Below, one piece after another: positions 39,982-51,190 of a stretch of DNA of 64,000 nt. The stretch covers positions 1,861,001 to 1,925,000 of the forward strand of contig JBBBDQ010000348.1 in the NCBI GenBank assembly GCA_037127315.1, in the 5' to 3' direction. How positions within the stretch are numbered: the first letter of the stretch is position 1; every line of letters starts with the position of its first letter. The DNA is from Ascarosepion bandense (lineage: Eukaryota; Mollusca; Cephalopoda; Sepiida; Sepiidae). The position numbers and the translations under genes are program-made. Below the pieces are notes generated by a model. It saw only the letters and a list, made by a program, of their open reading frames with translations, had not been told where the DNA came from and searched no databases.

Positions 39982-40590
39982 TACGCATCCATTTTAATAA
40001 TCGTTTTTCGAAATGATTAACATGATATTGAAAGACAGGTCGGCATGGAGCTGTCAAAGACATTCCCGTTTTTTCCAAATGGCTAATATGTTTTTATTAA
40101 CCACTTCCTTAATAATATTTTCCATTGTCACTGACGGATTAGCTTCTATGACTTTTTCGGAAAGGATATTACGTTTTTATTTAGAAAAGAATTAACCTGG
40201 GTTAAGAAAACTGAATGTTCTAAGAGACTGGACCGTTTTCCAGATTACAGGACAAGGATTTTTACTTCAATTTTACCGAATATTTTAGATGATCAAAATG
40301 TAATACTATACAATCCGTAAAAACAAAGAAAGTCTCTTGTTTCAGAAAATGGTAACGGAGAAGAATAAAGGATGGCTAATATATCAGTTGACTTATTTTC
40401 TTGTTATTAACCTGAGTTACGGATGATAATTCTATTCGTATGGATTTTTATTTGTTATTTTGACCTCATTCCGAAGAGTATAACATTCACCTCTTCAGAT
40501 CGAACCTGCCATGCCAAACTTACTTCTGCATCGGAATATGTTTTCCTCACGGACAGCAGATATTTATCTTTTATATACTTTTTCACATTA
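39982..40590. other. Unassigned stretch
   Basis: No recognisable feature. Confidence 0.5.
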
Positions 40591-41140
40591 TTTTTTTTTT
40601 TATCATTTCATCCTCAAGCAAAACGGTAATACCAGTAGTCCGCAGAAGATTACGAGGGAGGGAAAATGAGAGAAAAGACTGAGTATAGGATGGAATGAAG
40701 AAAAAAAACAATGGACGGGATTCAAAAATATTTGAATGGTGAGTGACGTTGCATTTACATTTTTGGAGATTGTTGTTATAATGTAAGCAAGTAAACGGAA
40801 ACGATTTCCACAAGCAAGAATTGCAAGAAAAAATAAACTGATGAAGTAGAAATGGTGGTTACATTAAAGTATTTTACCAATAAACAGGTGGGACATAAAT
40901 GCCAATCTAGTAGCGCGTTTAAAATCATGTAGTCAGGTACTAAGTAAATAGGCTCGTAAGAGAAGTTGCCATGAAAATATTTGTAAAAAAGACAGAGGGA
41001 AGCCATGTCAATTCAGTGAGAAAGTGAGTGAAGTCGAGACACTTGGTAAGAATCGACTACATTACATAATCTGCTTTGGATTAAAGATGAATAACTGGAG
41101 CACTAGACCAGATATAGCAGCAGTAGTCAATGTACAGAAG
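40591..41140 (-). mobile_element. LINE-A fragment, decayed
   Basis: T run, a diverged tail (ATCATTTCATCCTCAAGCAA), then the minus-strand C-terminal region in broken frames including MASLCLFYKYFHGNFSYEP. Older than most other copies. Confidence 0.8.
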
Positions 41141-41230
41141 AATGGTAGTTTTGTTTGAATTTTATAAATGCTTTTTTTTACAACTCAATTCTCTCTGCTA
41201 TTTGGCTATACTTCTGAGATGACGTGATAT

Positions 41231-41525
41231 TTAAACTATTTACACTGTTCGAAACGTTGTCCCCATCTTTATTCTAATATTTCCGGTGTTTCGGCTATTG
41301 TACACACTGGCTTTTGTTTTCAATTAAAGGGAGATAACTGCGTAGAATCCGGAAGTAGCACCCCACATGGAATAAGAATGATATGCCCCAGCGATCAAAA
41401 TAAAGGGTTCGGTTCAAAATTTCTAAGACATGAAGAAGGCCAGAGCAGACAACGGCCAAAACGTCGTAAACGTAGAAGCAAAGATGAGTATACAAGTCTG
41501 AAACGTGTAAATAATGTCAATTCTC
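41231..41525. mobile_element. SINE-2 inverted composite
   Basis: Minus-strand SINE-2 tail (41,231-41,305: ACGTTGTCCCCATCTTTATT, CGGTGTTTCGGC) followed by plus-strand body and tail (41,320-41,525: AAGGGAGATAACTGC, AATAAAGGGTTCGGTTC). The hammerhead-like tail is TGAAGA, GGCC/GGCC stem and ACGTCGTA. The head is missing. Same inverted design as 15.8-16.2 kb. Confidence 0.75.
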
Positions 41526-42689
41526 TCTGGTTTGAGCAACTCTAGTATGGAGATATCAAAGAATGAAGAATAGAACAACAAATTCTTATTTAAAACAATT
41601 ATGATTTAGAAATGCATGATTTCCCCACTCCCGTCTATTAAACGCTATTCTTGAAGTATCTAATAACCGTTTATCGACTTACGCAATTAAATCGTTTCAT
41701 TAGGGGCAAAACAGGACACCTGAATTTATCCTTCTAATGAGAAAATAGATAAAACGGAATTTTTTTTAACAAAATCTAAATCCAAGAATTATCCACATTT
41801 TTTCTTCCCGATATAAGAAGCCGACGCCTTCTTTTCAAGAAACGGAAAATTTTTTTAGAATATTTGTTCTCTCAACATAACCAATTACTAATTATCGAAA
41901 TGGCGTTGATAATGCTACGATTCTTCGGCAAAAACGGGGAGAAATTTTCAAAAATAGATTTAAAAACGTCAGTTTACAAAGGCAAAAGCCGAAGAGTGTC
42001 TGTCTTTAAAATAGGATAAGCATCTGAAATTTACGTTGCAGGAAAAACAAACAACAAACGAAGTATTGATTAAATGGAATATTTCGTTTTTTTTTTATCA
42101 TTCATCAAAACAAGATATTAAATATAAGGCAACCTGACATATATTTTATAAATAAATGAGAAAAATGTTGCCACAGTAATTAGCGCTCGCCTAACTGTTA
42201 CCATTAAGCAATTGTTTTATAAATGTCTTCATAGGATGAAATCTAAAGAAGAGATGTCTGGTTCGGATTCTCACGCCTCATTGGTTGAATTTGAAAGCAA
42301 TCGTTTTACCATCTAAGGACTGACAACGTCCGAATTAAAGCTTAATCGAGAGAAAGTTGGCTTGTTCTTTCTTTTTTATTCTCGTTTATCAAATTCTTTT
42401 TCGAATTGGTTTCTTTGATCGGTACTTTTAACACTTAAACTGAACATTTGAATTCTGTTTCTTCTCTTCATTCTCTGAGGCGGTAAAGTGTTAGAGTTTT
42501 TGTTGATGGCAAACACAAGGAAAAAAGGTTGGAAAAAAATCATCTTAGGTGGGAGACACACATTAACCAGCAATGGGGTACAGGGGTATTTATGGTTCTG
42601 TAATCTCCGAGAATCGTCTGCAAATTTAGTAATAGTCAGTTTATAGCCAAGGAAATAATTGTTTCTATTTCTTGACTGCTGCTCTCCAG
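41526..42689. other. Unassigned AT-rich stretch
   Basis: More than 1.1 kb without recognisable elements, the longest blank stretch of the window. Confidence 0.55.
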
Positions 42690-42955
42690 CCAGTTAAACA
42701 CGCTTGGGCGATCATGTCTAGAAAAAGACATGACTGACTGGACAGAAGATTGCCATTGCTTTCTGCGGTAGACTGGTTGTCGGCCAAGGCTATAGAACCC
42801 AATCTGTCTTGTTATTTAACCCATGACTGGAAGGAAGAGATGAATTAATACCTTTCCCCAGGGTATTTGTGCGTTAGTGAATGCAATAAATTCAAATGGA
42901 ATTTGAAGTCGGCTCTCCGATTTCTCGTTTCGAGCCGATATCCACTCACATGAGT
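42690..42955 (-). mobile_element. SINE-1, minus strand
   Basis: Complement of the head (GAGCCGATATCCACT near 42,938), pyrimidine block and central domain. The 3' terminal CTGACTGAC part is truncated. Confidence 0.9.
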
Positions 42956-43244
42956 TAGTAAGGTCATTTCTATTAAAGCATCGTCAGAATTATGGCTCTA
43001 GTAATATATATATCAAGAACACTTCTAAAAATCAAATCAAATATCAATATTACTTTACGCCGGCATCAATCTCACGACAGGCTTTTTACTCAGCACAACA
43101 CATTTAAAAATTATAAACATAACAGCAACAAAATAACTCTTGAGAAAAGTATTAAAAGAAAAAAGAATTAAGTTCATTATTATAAACACGTTGTGTTAAA
43201 CAATAGAGATAAATTAGCTGCATTGTAGCAATTTATATACTGTT

Positions 43245-43685
43245 CTTCTTCTTCTTCTTCTTCTTCTTCTTCTTCTTCTTCTTCTTCTATGTGCCCTGTC
43301 CCTTCAGGACGTAGGCGATCATGGTTCTCCATGTCTCCCTATCCCTTGTGGCTCTTAGTATGTTTGCTCCTGTTATTCCTGGCAACCCCCGTTCCGTCAT
43401 CCACCTGATCAGGCCCTGCAAACATGTTATCCGCTTCCTTCCTCTGTCTCTCTTTCCTTCTATCTGGCCAGTCAGTATCAGGTTCTCCAGGCTCCCCTTT
43501 CTCATTGCGTGTCACAGGAACTTCAGTTGTCTCTTCCTGATACTCAGTATGAATTTCCTTTTTGTTGCCATTCTTTCCAACACCTCATCGTTACTTGCAT
43601 GCTCAGTCCACGATATCCGCAGCATCCTTCTGTAGAACCACATTTCCGCTGCTTCCAGTTTTGTCCTCATTTTCGATCAAAACCT
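43245..43685 (-). pseudogene. RTE-like LINE 3' end with TTC tail
   Basis: (TTC)n at 43,245-43,289, the complement of the GAA tail, then minus-strand C-terminus: [55 protein letters not shown]. Upstream are RQLKFL and the MWFYRRMLRIS region near 43,640. 5'-truncated, few disruptions. Confidence 0.9.
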
Positions 43686-43699
43686 CTAACCTGGTAATG

Positions 43700-43985
43700 A
43701 ACAACAGCCCCTCTTCAGCTGCTATATAGAACTAATGATGTGTATGAATTCAAATGTCCTTTTGAAGAAAGCTCTTCTAATCCACATAAATACATTGGAT
43801 TTACAACTACCCGGCTCTCTAGACGTCTAACTATGCATTTAAATGATTCTAGCGCCATTAAACAACATCTTATGTCACATTCCCTTCTGCATTCCGACAT
43901 TCGTAAAATTTTTATAGACAATACTAAAATTATCGATCAACACACAGACATCAGACGCGTAAAACTTCAGACGTACTACATATAA
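43700..43985 (+). pseudogene. PLE fragment, GIY-YIG domain
   Basis: An open frame ending at 43,985 encodes VYEFKCPFEESSSNPHKYIG, FTTTRLSRRLTMHLNDSSAI, KQHLMSHS and IIDQHTDIRRVKLQTYYI. This is the PLE endonuclease with YIG, the conserved Arg in LSRRL and a His. The start is cut. A hammerhead-like motif lies about 670 nt downstream, as in the 19-22 kb PLE. Confidence 0.82.
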
Positions 43986-44539
43986 GTAATAAACCTCTTA
44001 TCAGTCGCACAGTTTACTAAGTTTCTGGACATATGCTGAGTTGTGTTTAGAGGGTTTATTTGAAATATAATTAAGGTAAATAATTCTTTGCCTCTGAGTA
44101 ATTAGATAATTCATATAATTACTTCCCTCGAAGTTTAAATTCCCTAACGTATTTTTACGGCATCTAAAATCTTTCTCAACCCAAGTATTCCATATTATCG
44201 ATAACTCACGCATCTACGTGATCACATATCTTCACGCATGCATGTTGTTTAGATTATTACATTCCTTGAATTTTTAAAAAGATTTTCTTAACGTTTATTT
44301 AGTTTTTTCAAAATGTCGTAACACTTTTCCTGCTTCAAGGCCATTTTTGATGTTTAAACTGTAATTTTACCTCTGATGATGAACGATGACGTTCGAAAGT
44401 ACTTGCATAACCTTTAGAGAATTTTTGCATAAATCTAATTCGGAAAATATGAAAATGCAAAAGAAAATATGCAAGACTAAGTTCTCTCTATCGTTTAATA
44501 CAACGTGCTTAAAAGAAAAGATGCTGCCAAAATATACGT

Positions 44540-44596
<57 letters not shown>

Positions 44597-44650
44597 CGTT
44601 TACATAAAATATTTCCACCGGAAAAAGGGACCTGTCCAAAACTAAGCTAA
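43986..44650 (+). other. PLE 3' region with TA tract
   Basis: Non-coding sequence between the PLE stop and its hammerhead-like motif, including (TA)n at about 44,544-44,593. Terminal region of the element by inference. Confidence 0.5.
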
Positions 44651-44690
44651 TCACCAGATGAGGAGCAAACGTAGCTCCGAAACGCGAAGA
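44651..44690 (+). ncRNA. Hammerhead-like motif, degenerate, PLE terminal region
   Basis: CAGATGA (44,655-44,661; U4 of the core replaced by A), stem II GGAGC/GCTCC around AAACGTA (44,662-44,678), GAAA (44,679-44,682), then CGCGAAG where a CGCGTC-like cleavage site would be expected. Two key positions are changed, so probably inactive. Confidence 0.55.
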
Positions 44691-44972
44691 TTTTTGTATA
44701 ATGATACTATGCTTTTATAAAACATTGTAATGTGCACATGTATGTATATATACATATATGTTTTTATATATGCATATACAATCGCACACAGACAAAAATA
44801 TATAAAAATATATATTCTTCTTCACTTGCCCATCACTCAATTTCATGCAAGATGCAATCGTTCGATGGTGATTGAAAACTGAATCATCGCATAAATTAAT
44901 TAATCCATTTATATATGGAGTAATAAAAGTATACACACATATTTGTGCTTTAGATGTAGGACAATATGTATA

Positions 44973-44974
<2 letters not shown>

Positions 44975-45056
<82 letters not shown>

Positions 45057-45147
45057 GCAGTAAAAATTGTTTTATTAACACCTGAAAATATTTATATATT
45101 GATATTTATCTGCCCGTATACACATATATATACTTCTTTACATCCAT

Positions 45148-45190
<43 letters not shown>

Positions 45191-45510
45191 TCTACATACA
45201 AGCCTGTTTCGCTGTATCACAGCTCATCAGTGTGGCTCGACTCACACACACACACACACAGACATATATATATATATGTGTGTATGTGTGTGTGTGTTGC
45301 AGTAAAAATTGTTTTATTAACACCTGATAAATATTTATATATTGATATTTATCTGCGCGTATACACATATATATACTTTTTTACATCCATATATATATAT
45401 ATATATATATATATTCATCTACATACAAGCCTGTTTTGCTGTATCACAGCTTATCAGTGTGGCTCGACACACACACACACACACACACAGACATATATAT
45501 ATATATGGTT
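44975..45510. repeat. Tandem duplication framed by TA/TG/CA tracts
   Basis: Two units (about 45,055-45,295 and 45,296-45,510) share TTGCAGTAAAAATTGTTTTA, TATATTGATATTTATCTGC, a TA tract, and a repeat C core (GCTGTATCACAGC). Each is bounded by TG or CA runs. Overlapping frames of 100-120 codons are microsatellite artefacts. Confidence 0.9.
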
Positions 45511-45965
45511 TTTTATTCCTTGGTATGTATACTTGCGCTAATCACTGTTGCAGACACCAAGTGAAGCATCATTGTTTTCCTTCAATAGCTATACAGCCAA
45601 CCTGCGATTTACATCTAAAATACGATGATCAAAGTTTTCAAAATTTTCTAGAGTGAATGCCAAATTCGTGGAGATCAACCATTTGGACGCATCTAGTAAA
45701 TTCAAGCCTTCTATCACGATGTGTTCTGAGTTCGTGTAGGCCAAATTATCAATAACTTTCTCACAGTCTCATCTATCCAATTTCAACACGTGGTATAGAT
45801 TTCAATCACCTATCATCGGTCTCGTACGCAGAGATCGTTAATAAAATCATGACGTCACTTCCCCGACAAATCGATCTGAGTATCGTACCAAACATGTTTT
45901 CACGTTTGGAAGTCGACTTTTCTAACCACTAGCCTACTCTTACTCGCCCTTTGATGTGATTAGTA

Positions 45966-46010
<45 letters not shown>

Positions 46011-46282
46011 GAGAGAAAGAAAGAGAGGCGACTGAAAGAAATATCTACTAATCGTAACTTAGATATGTCTCGAAGCCGAAATTATGGAGCACTCAGTGAG
46101 GTTCTAACTTACTACTTAGTCGTAAATGATCTCGCGAGGCAACCTAACCAATATACCAGGTCGAATTTCTCTACTGTGGCTTACAAAGCGTAGCATAGAT
46201 GTGACACAAAGCCGAATGTTTACAGCACAGTGAGCATTGAATTCGTAACTCATTCTTAACTACGCCAATTTTATTCATATTA
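45511..46282. other. Unassigned, with TA tract
   Basis: (TA)n at about 45,969-46,006. No element recognised elsewhere. Confidence 0.45.
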
Positions 46283-46826
46283 GAGAAAGAGGAAATACTC
46301 CAGCGATGGGAAGAATATATAAAAGATTTCTTCTATAACAAGAAAGAGCAACCGACATGACATAGAAATACAGACGGACCGGTAATATTAAAATCCGAAG
46401 TCGAAATTGCAATGGCCAAACTGAATTGAAGCAAAGCAGCTGGACCAGATGGCATTGCAATACAGATGCTGAGATACTGGAAGACCTAAACAGATCGATT
46501 CTCATTGCACTGCATAAGAATCCAAGTGCAAACGAATGTGAATTCCACTGAACAGTTTTCTTTAATGAGTCACATAATGTAATTCGTTATCCTAATCCTG
46601 ATGAACAGAGCGAGCAGAAGTATCAGGCCAGCGGACAAGAACAGTGCAGATTCGTCACAGACACTGATACAAGGAACGCGATATTTATGCTTATAATGTT
46701 ATCAGAAAGAGCAATAAAAATGAAGAAGGTCTTATAGAGACTACGCAAAGGCATTAGACAAAGTAAGTCACGAAGAATGGATAGAAATACTCAGCAACCT
46801 ACACATATTTAGGAAAGTCATTAGAG
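46283..46826 (+). pseudogene. RTE-like LINE, N-terminal RT region
   Basis: Plus strand, broken frames: LQRWEEYIKDFFYNKKEQ, GPVILKSEVEIAMAKLN, KAAGPDGI, SLMSHIM (46,565-46,580), GTRY, then RDYAKALDKVSHEEWIEILS (46,740-46,795), the FIDYxKAFDxVxH block, and LHIFRKVIRV. It ends at a SINE-3 insertion. It complements the C-terminal RTE pieces elsewhere but is older. Confidence 0.8.
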
Positions 46827-47672
46827 TATTTTTTTATTTTAATCATATCACCCCAAGCAAGGCGGTAACGCCACTGATGCGCAGGGGGCTACGTAAGAGT
46901 AAGAAGATTGGAAAAGAGAAAACCGGAAACCACATCCTAAACAGGGAACAAGTGATAATCCTCTACACCTGTTCAATAGACGTGGGTGGAGTGTGAACCG
47001 GGCGATAGTTTATAGTATCTACTCCAATGGAAAAAAAAGAGTAAAAGTATGGAAAAGAGTAAATGATTGGAAAAGATAAAACCGGAAACCACATCCTAAA
47101 CAGGGAACAAGGGATGAGCCTCTACACCTGTTCAATAGACATGGGTGGAGTGTGAACCGGGCGAGAGTTTAGTCTATCTACTCCAATTGAAAAAAAAAGA
47201 ATAAACGAATGAAAAAGAGTAAAAGATTGGAAAAGAGAAAACCAGAAACCACATCCTAAACAGGGAACAACGGATGAGCCTCTACACCTGTTCAATAGAC
47301 ATGGGTGGAGTGTGAACCGGGCGATAATTTAGTCCTATCTACTCCAATTGAAAAAGAAAAGAGTAAAAAATGGAATAGTTTAAAAGATTGTAAAAGAGAA
47401 AACCGGAAACCACATCCTAAACAGGGTACAAGGGATGAGCCTCTACACCTGTTCAATAGACGTGGGTAGAGTGTGAACCGGGCGATAGTTTAGCCTATTT
47501 ACTCCAATTGAAAAAGAAAAGAGTAAAAGAATGGAAAAGAGAAAAAGACTGGAAAAGAGAAAACCGGAAACCACATCCTTAACAGAGAACAAGGGATGAG
47601 CCTCTAAACCTGTTCAATAGACATGGGTGGAGTGTGAACCGGGCGATAATTTAGTCTATCTACTCCAATTGA
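46827..47672 (-). mobile_element. SINE-3 with five tandem heads
   Basis: Minus strand. One LINE-A-like tail (complement of ATCATATCACCCCAAGCAAG, 46,827-46,905) is preceded by five near-identical 160-bp head units (AACCGGAAAC or AACCAGAAAC at 46,921, 47,080, 47,240, 47,401 and 47,562). Each unit contains, in the sense direction, GTAGATAGA, CGCCCGGTTCACACTCC (box B-like) and AACAGGTGTAGAGGCTCATC. It is inserted next to an RTE. Confidence 0.88.
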
Positions 47673-47767
47673 GAACTACTACTGGCTGCAAACTGTTTGC
47701 ATATTTTTGTGGATTCCGAGTGACGAACCGCACAAAATAATGAACAAAAAACAGATATGGAGGTAAA

Positions 47768-48486
47768 GGTTGGATCACTATGTCGATCCAGGATGTTTTT
47801 TCCACCTGAATCCATCCTGCATATATACAAGTCAACCATCCGTCCGTGCATGGAGTACTGCTGCCATTTATGGTCAGGTGCCCCTGGCGTTCTCCTCAGT
47901 GTTCTTGACAAGCTCTAAAGGAGAGTCTGTAATGTGATAGGTACTGATCTGGCGACTCGACTGCAGCCACTTTCCCATCGTCGAAATGTGGCCTCCCTCT
48001 GTCTCTTCTATAAATATTTTCATGGCTTCTGCTCGGATGAGCTTAAGTCACTGATGCCTCCTCAACAGGTGTTTACCCGTGCAACCAGACTGGCAACTGG
48101 GTCCTACCCATTCACAGTCAGATTAGCCAAATGCAGACGACAATTCTACTCCTGCAGCTTCCTCTCTCGCACTTCCCGCCTGTGGAACTCACTCCCGTAT
48201 TCTTGCTTTCCTGACGGCTACAACCTCCAGAAATTTAAATGCAAAGTTAATACTCATCTACTAACCACTGGCCTCTAGCTCTCTCCCCTCCCCTGTATAA
48301 CCTTCCCTTTCTCTCCACCTATGTATCTGTCATCGCACCTTCTTTCTCAGCTTTCTATTGTTCCTTTCTAACCAGCTTGTACTCCTCACTCTTTTCTAAT
48401 TAATCTTTTGACATTTATGTAACCCCCTGCACATCAGTGGCGTTTCCGCCTTGCTCGGGGTAAAATGATTAAAAAAAAAAAAAAAG
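47768..48486 (+). pseudogene. LINE-A, 5'-truncated, one nonsense change
   Basis: Coding from MFFPPESILHIYKSTIRP through CCHLWSGAPGVLLSVLDKL, then TAA at 47,916-47,918 where other copies have CAA (Gln). It continues to the normal end KVNTHLLTTGL (48,278) and a 3' UTR with TTGCTCGGGGTAAAATGATT and poly(A). Otherwise intact, hence young. It adjoins the SINE-3 array by less than 100 bp. Confidence 0.92.
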
Positions 48487-48576
48487 AAAAGTAGGTTATA
48501 TTGAACGTAATATACAAACGTGAACGCAGGTTAGTAAATCCAGGAATACTATTTGTAAGAAATAAATATATACAAG

Positions 48577-48676
48577 TCTACTGCGAGATAATCTTCTGCC
48601 CAGTCAGTCATGTCTCTTTCAAGACATGATCGCCCAAAGCGTGTATCACGTATGAGAGTTAACTGACTGACTGACC
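48577..48676 (+). mobile_element. SINE-1 3' fragment
   Basis: Only the last 100 bp: CTACTGCGAGATAATCTTC, the GTCATGTCTC/GACATGATCG hairpin and TAACTGACTGACTGACC. Confidence 0.9.
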
Positions 48677-48794
48677 GTAATATTCAATGAAATTAATAAC
48701 GCGAAAACGAAGGATATGCGTACACGTGTTTACATGGACATTTGTCCTATTTTTAGTGTGAGGTACCCGTCATCAAAATTTCTGAAAAATATCC

Positions 48795-48833
<39 letters not shown>

Positions 48834-49189
48834 AAGATAGATTGGGGTAGAAATAGTTAAGACTAAACGTAGAAAACCTCATTCACAAATATGTATATCT
48901 GTGTACGCATAAATGTTTGTATGTATGTCCCTCTCTCTGTAGATTTCGGTAACCTTCTAAAACAATTATCAGTATTCGGTAAATGAATTTTGGCAAATGT
49001 ACAGCAGAAACATTTCGTCTGCAATCACAGATAAAAAAAATATTTTGATTCTTTTAAAAATGATGGAATTCCCTGGAAACCATCCAACGGAAGCAAAGCA
49101 AAACAAATCGCCTATATTGATTTAAGATTTCGCTTTAAACATTCATTCGAATTCCCCCTTTCAAAAGAATGAAACTGGGTCCCACTTAT
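48677..49189. other. Unassigned, with TA tract
   Basis: (TA)n near 48,799-48,831. No further feature. Confidence 0.5.
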
Positions 49190-49483
49190 TTGGGCCCATT
49201 TTTGGTGCAGTGGAAATCGGCGTTAAATGAGAATTCAGATAGTCGAGTTCAAATTCCAGTCTGATTAATCTTATTCACTTCACTTTCCCTTTGGAAAAAG
49301 TATGAATCGCTCTTATATTTCCTATCTATTGATTAAATAGCAGGTCGGGCTGTGTTCTATGACATTGGATGACAACTAATCTACCGCAGAAAGAAAAACT
49401 ACTCCAGGAGAACTTCTGTCTAGTCAGTCATAGATGGGGAGAGAGAGATGGTCGCTCAAGGAAATATCACCTATGCTACTTAG

Positions 49484-49485
<2 letters not shown>
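49190..49485 (+). mobile_element. SINE-1, diverged
   Basis: Head TTTTGGTGCAGTGGAAATCG, box B GAGTTCAAATTCC, a decayed central domain (CTACCGCAGAAAG retained) and an end lost into a TA tract (49,487-49,522). Confidence 0.82.
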
Positions 49486-49525
<40 letters not shown>

Positions 49526-49619
49526 TTCGGTACATCACTTTGCTGACAGGTAAATGATCAATTGATTTGGTTTTTGACGGTTTATCAAACTTTTGCAGCG
49601 AAAAAATATTTTTAGATTG

Positions 49620-49891
49620 CAAGAATTTTAGATGTAATAACAATTTACCGGTACGATTCCTACTATTGAACCCATAGCTGGAGGGATAAGAAGTGAATTG
49701 ACACCGTTTCCAAAGTTATTTGTGCGCAAGTGAATATAAGTAATTCGACTAGAAATAAAAACTCGGCTCCCCAATCTCTAATTCCAATCTCTAATTACGC
49801 CAACCGCATATCCAATCTTACAACACCTGATATTACTAATCGGTCACCCGTCTAGGTATTAACCATGCTCGACGTTGTTTAACTTCGGTGT
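49620..49891 (-). mobile_element. SINE-5S, minus strand, decayed
   Basis: 49,818-49,891 is the complement of the 3' two-thirds of a 5S rRNA sequence (CGGTCACCCGTCTAGG, GTTGTTTAACTTCGGTG). It is followed on the minus strand by a SINE-1-like head and body (box B region mutated, containing a 13-bp tandem duplication ATTAGAGATTGGA). Same order as the two other SINE-5S copies. The 5' end of the 5S part is missing. Confidence 0.8.
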
Positions 49892-50299
49892 TCATAAAAG
49901 AACCGATATTTCTACGTGACGTAGCTCTAAGTCCATCATCGCTAGTAAATGTAAAGTGGCTCTGTCTGTCGCTAGTCGGAATCATTTTCAAGACTTCGTA
50001 CCGGGCCCAAACGTTATAAATTTTTCCAGTGTCGTGTTGGCGCAGTGAGGGGTATGATGTTGAAAGACCCGAAACCCCTAGTGATCCACGCAAAGACATC
50101 ACTGACCACCCCCTCTAGCGCCAATACTATGGTGCGTATGTTTGAATATGATCAAATTTCAAATCAAAAGTCAGACCTGAATGACAACTGCTAGGATGAG
50201 ATTTTTCCCGTTACCTTGTCCGCGTTAATTTAAGCGCGCTTCTAGATTGGCATCTACTCAATACATCACTCAATAGATACCAGGTCTAACATGCAGATG
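49892..50299. other. Unassigned stretch
   Basis: Less AT-rich than its surroundings. An 88-codon minus frame has no recognisable family. Confidence 0.4.
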
Positions 50300-51060
50300 G
50301 CGCCAATAATAAAAATCCATGTCATTTTTATGAACTACTAACCTTCAAATGGCACGTGACAAAATTTGGACACAATTGGATTAATAGTTTACAAATTACA
50401 GTTATTTAAGTGAACCTATTGTTGCGAGGATGTGCGTTGTAGTATACTGGATATCGGCTCGGAACGAAAAACCGGGGAGCAGAGTTCGAATTCCAGTTGA
50501 ATCCATTGTATTCACTTACGCGCAAATACCCTTGGGAAAGGTATTAATCCGTCTCTTCCCTCCAGTTATGGGTTAAATAGCAGGACAGATTGGGTTCTAT
50601 AGCCTTGGTCGGCAACCAGTCTACCGCAGAAAGCAATGGCAACCTACTGCGGGATAATCTTCTGCCCAGTCAATCCTGTCTCTTTCGAGACATGATCGCC
50701 CAAGCGTGTATCACGTATGGCACTTAACTGACTGACTATTGCAAATTTTCAAAATAATAGAAAAATCGTGTGTTTATAAAGCTTTGCTTTCTGATACAAA
50801 AAATGCGTTTCAAGCAAAGAAATGGCATGTTAAGTATTATTCGTACTCTGCTCCACCGGAAAAGAAGTTTTAGAGGTGCTATGCTGACTTTAAATGCGGT
50901 CGTACAGACACAAATGATGCTGAATGATCAGGTCTCTCAAAATCGAAAGTTGTCCAGGAAAACACCCCAAAAATCCACAAAATTGGCCGATAGCAAATTT
51001 AAGTTGCGTGAAATAGCAGAGAAGTTGGACATATCGGAAGGCAATGTGTTCACCAACCAA
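50300..51060 (+). pseudogene. mariner fossil interrupted by SINE-1
   Basis: The 5' non-coding part (CTAACCTTCAAATGGCACGT...) matches 54,765-54,860. After the SINE the transposase N-terminus is readable in broken frames: YADFKCGRTDTND and KLADSKFKLREIAEKLDISE (50,980-51,045), the helix-turn-helix region of mariner. It then ends at SINE-2 sequence. Confidence 0.75.
50437..50737 (+). mobile_element. SINE-1 full length, inserted in mariner
   Basis: GGATGTGCGTTGTAGTATAC head, box B GAGTTCGAATTCC, complete central domain and TTAACTGACTGACTA end. CTATTG occurs at both junctions (50,429-50,434 and 50,735-50,740). The uninterrupted mariner sequence is seen at 54,820-54,860. Confidence 0.92.
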
Positions 51061-51061
51061 C

Positions 51062-51190
51062 GTCTATATCCGGTGAGCCATGTGTCCTTAAGGACCTGAA
51101 GAAGGCTGGAGCGTACAACGGCCGAAACGTCGTACAAATGGCAACAAAGATGAGTGCAATAGTCTAAATAATGTAAACACAGTTAATATT
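51062..51190. mobile_element. SINE-2 tail with best hammerhead-like core
   Basis: Minus-strand SINE-2 head remnant (51,062-51,090), then the plus-strand tail. The order is CTGAAGA (51,096-51,102), a short GGC/GCC stem II with a long loop (51,104-51,123), GAAA (51,124-51,127), then C-GTC-G and the triplet GTA (51,132-51,134). CAAATGGCAACAAAGATGAG follows. It lies at the end of a mariner fossil. Confidence 0.7.

Noticed and set aside
49836..50102. 88-codon minus frame beside SINE-5S
   Set aside because: It starts within non-5S sequence, overlaps the antisense 5S remnant and has no recognisable similarity.
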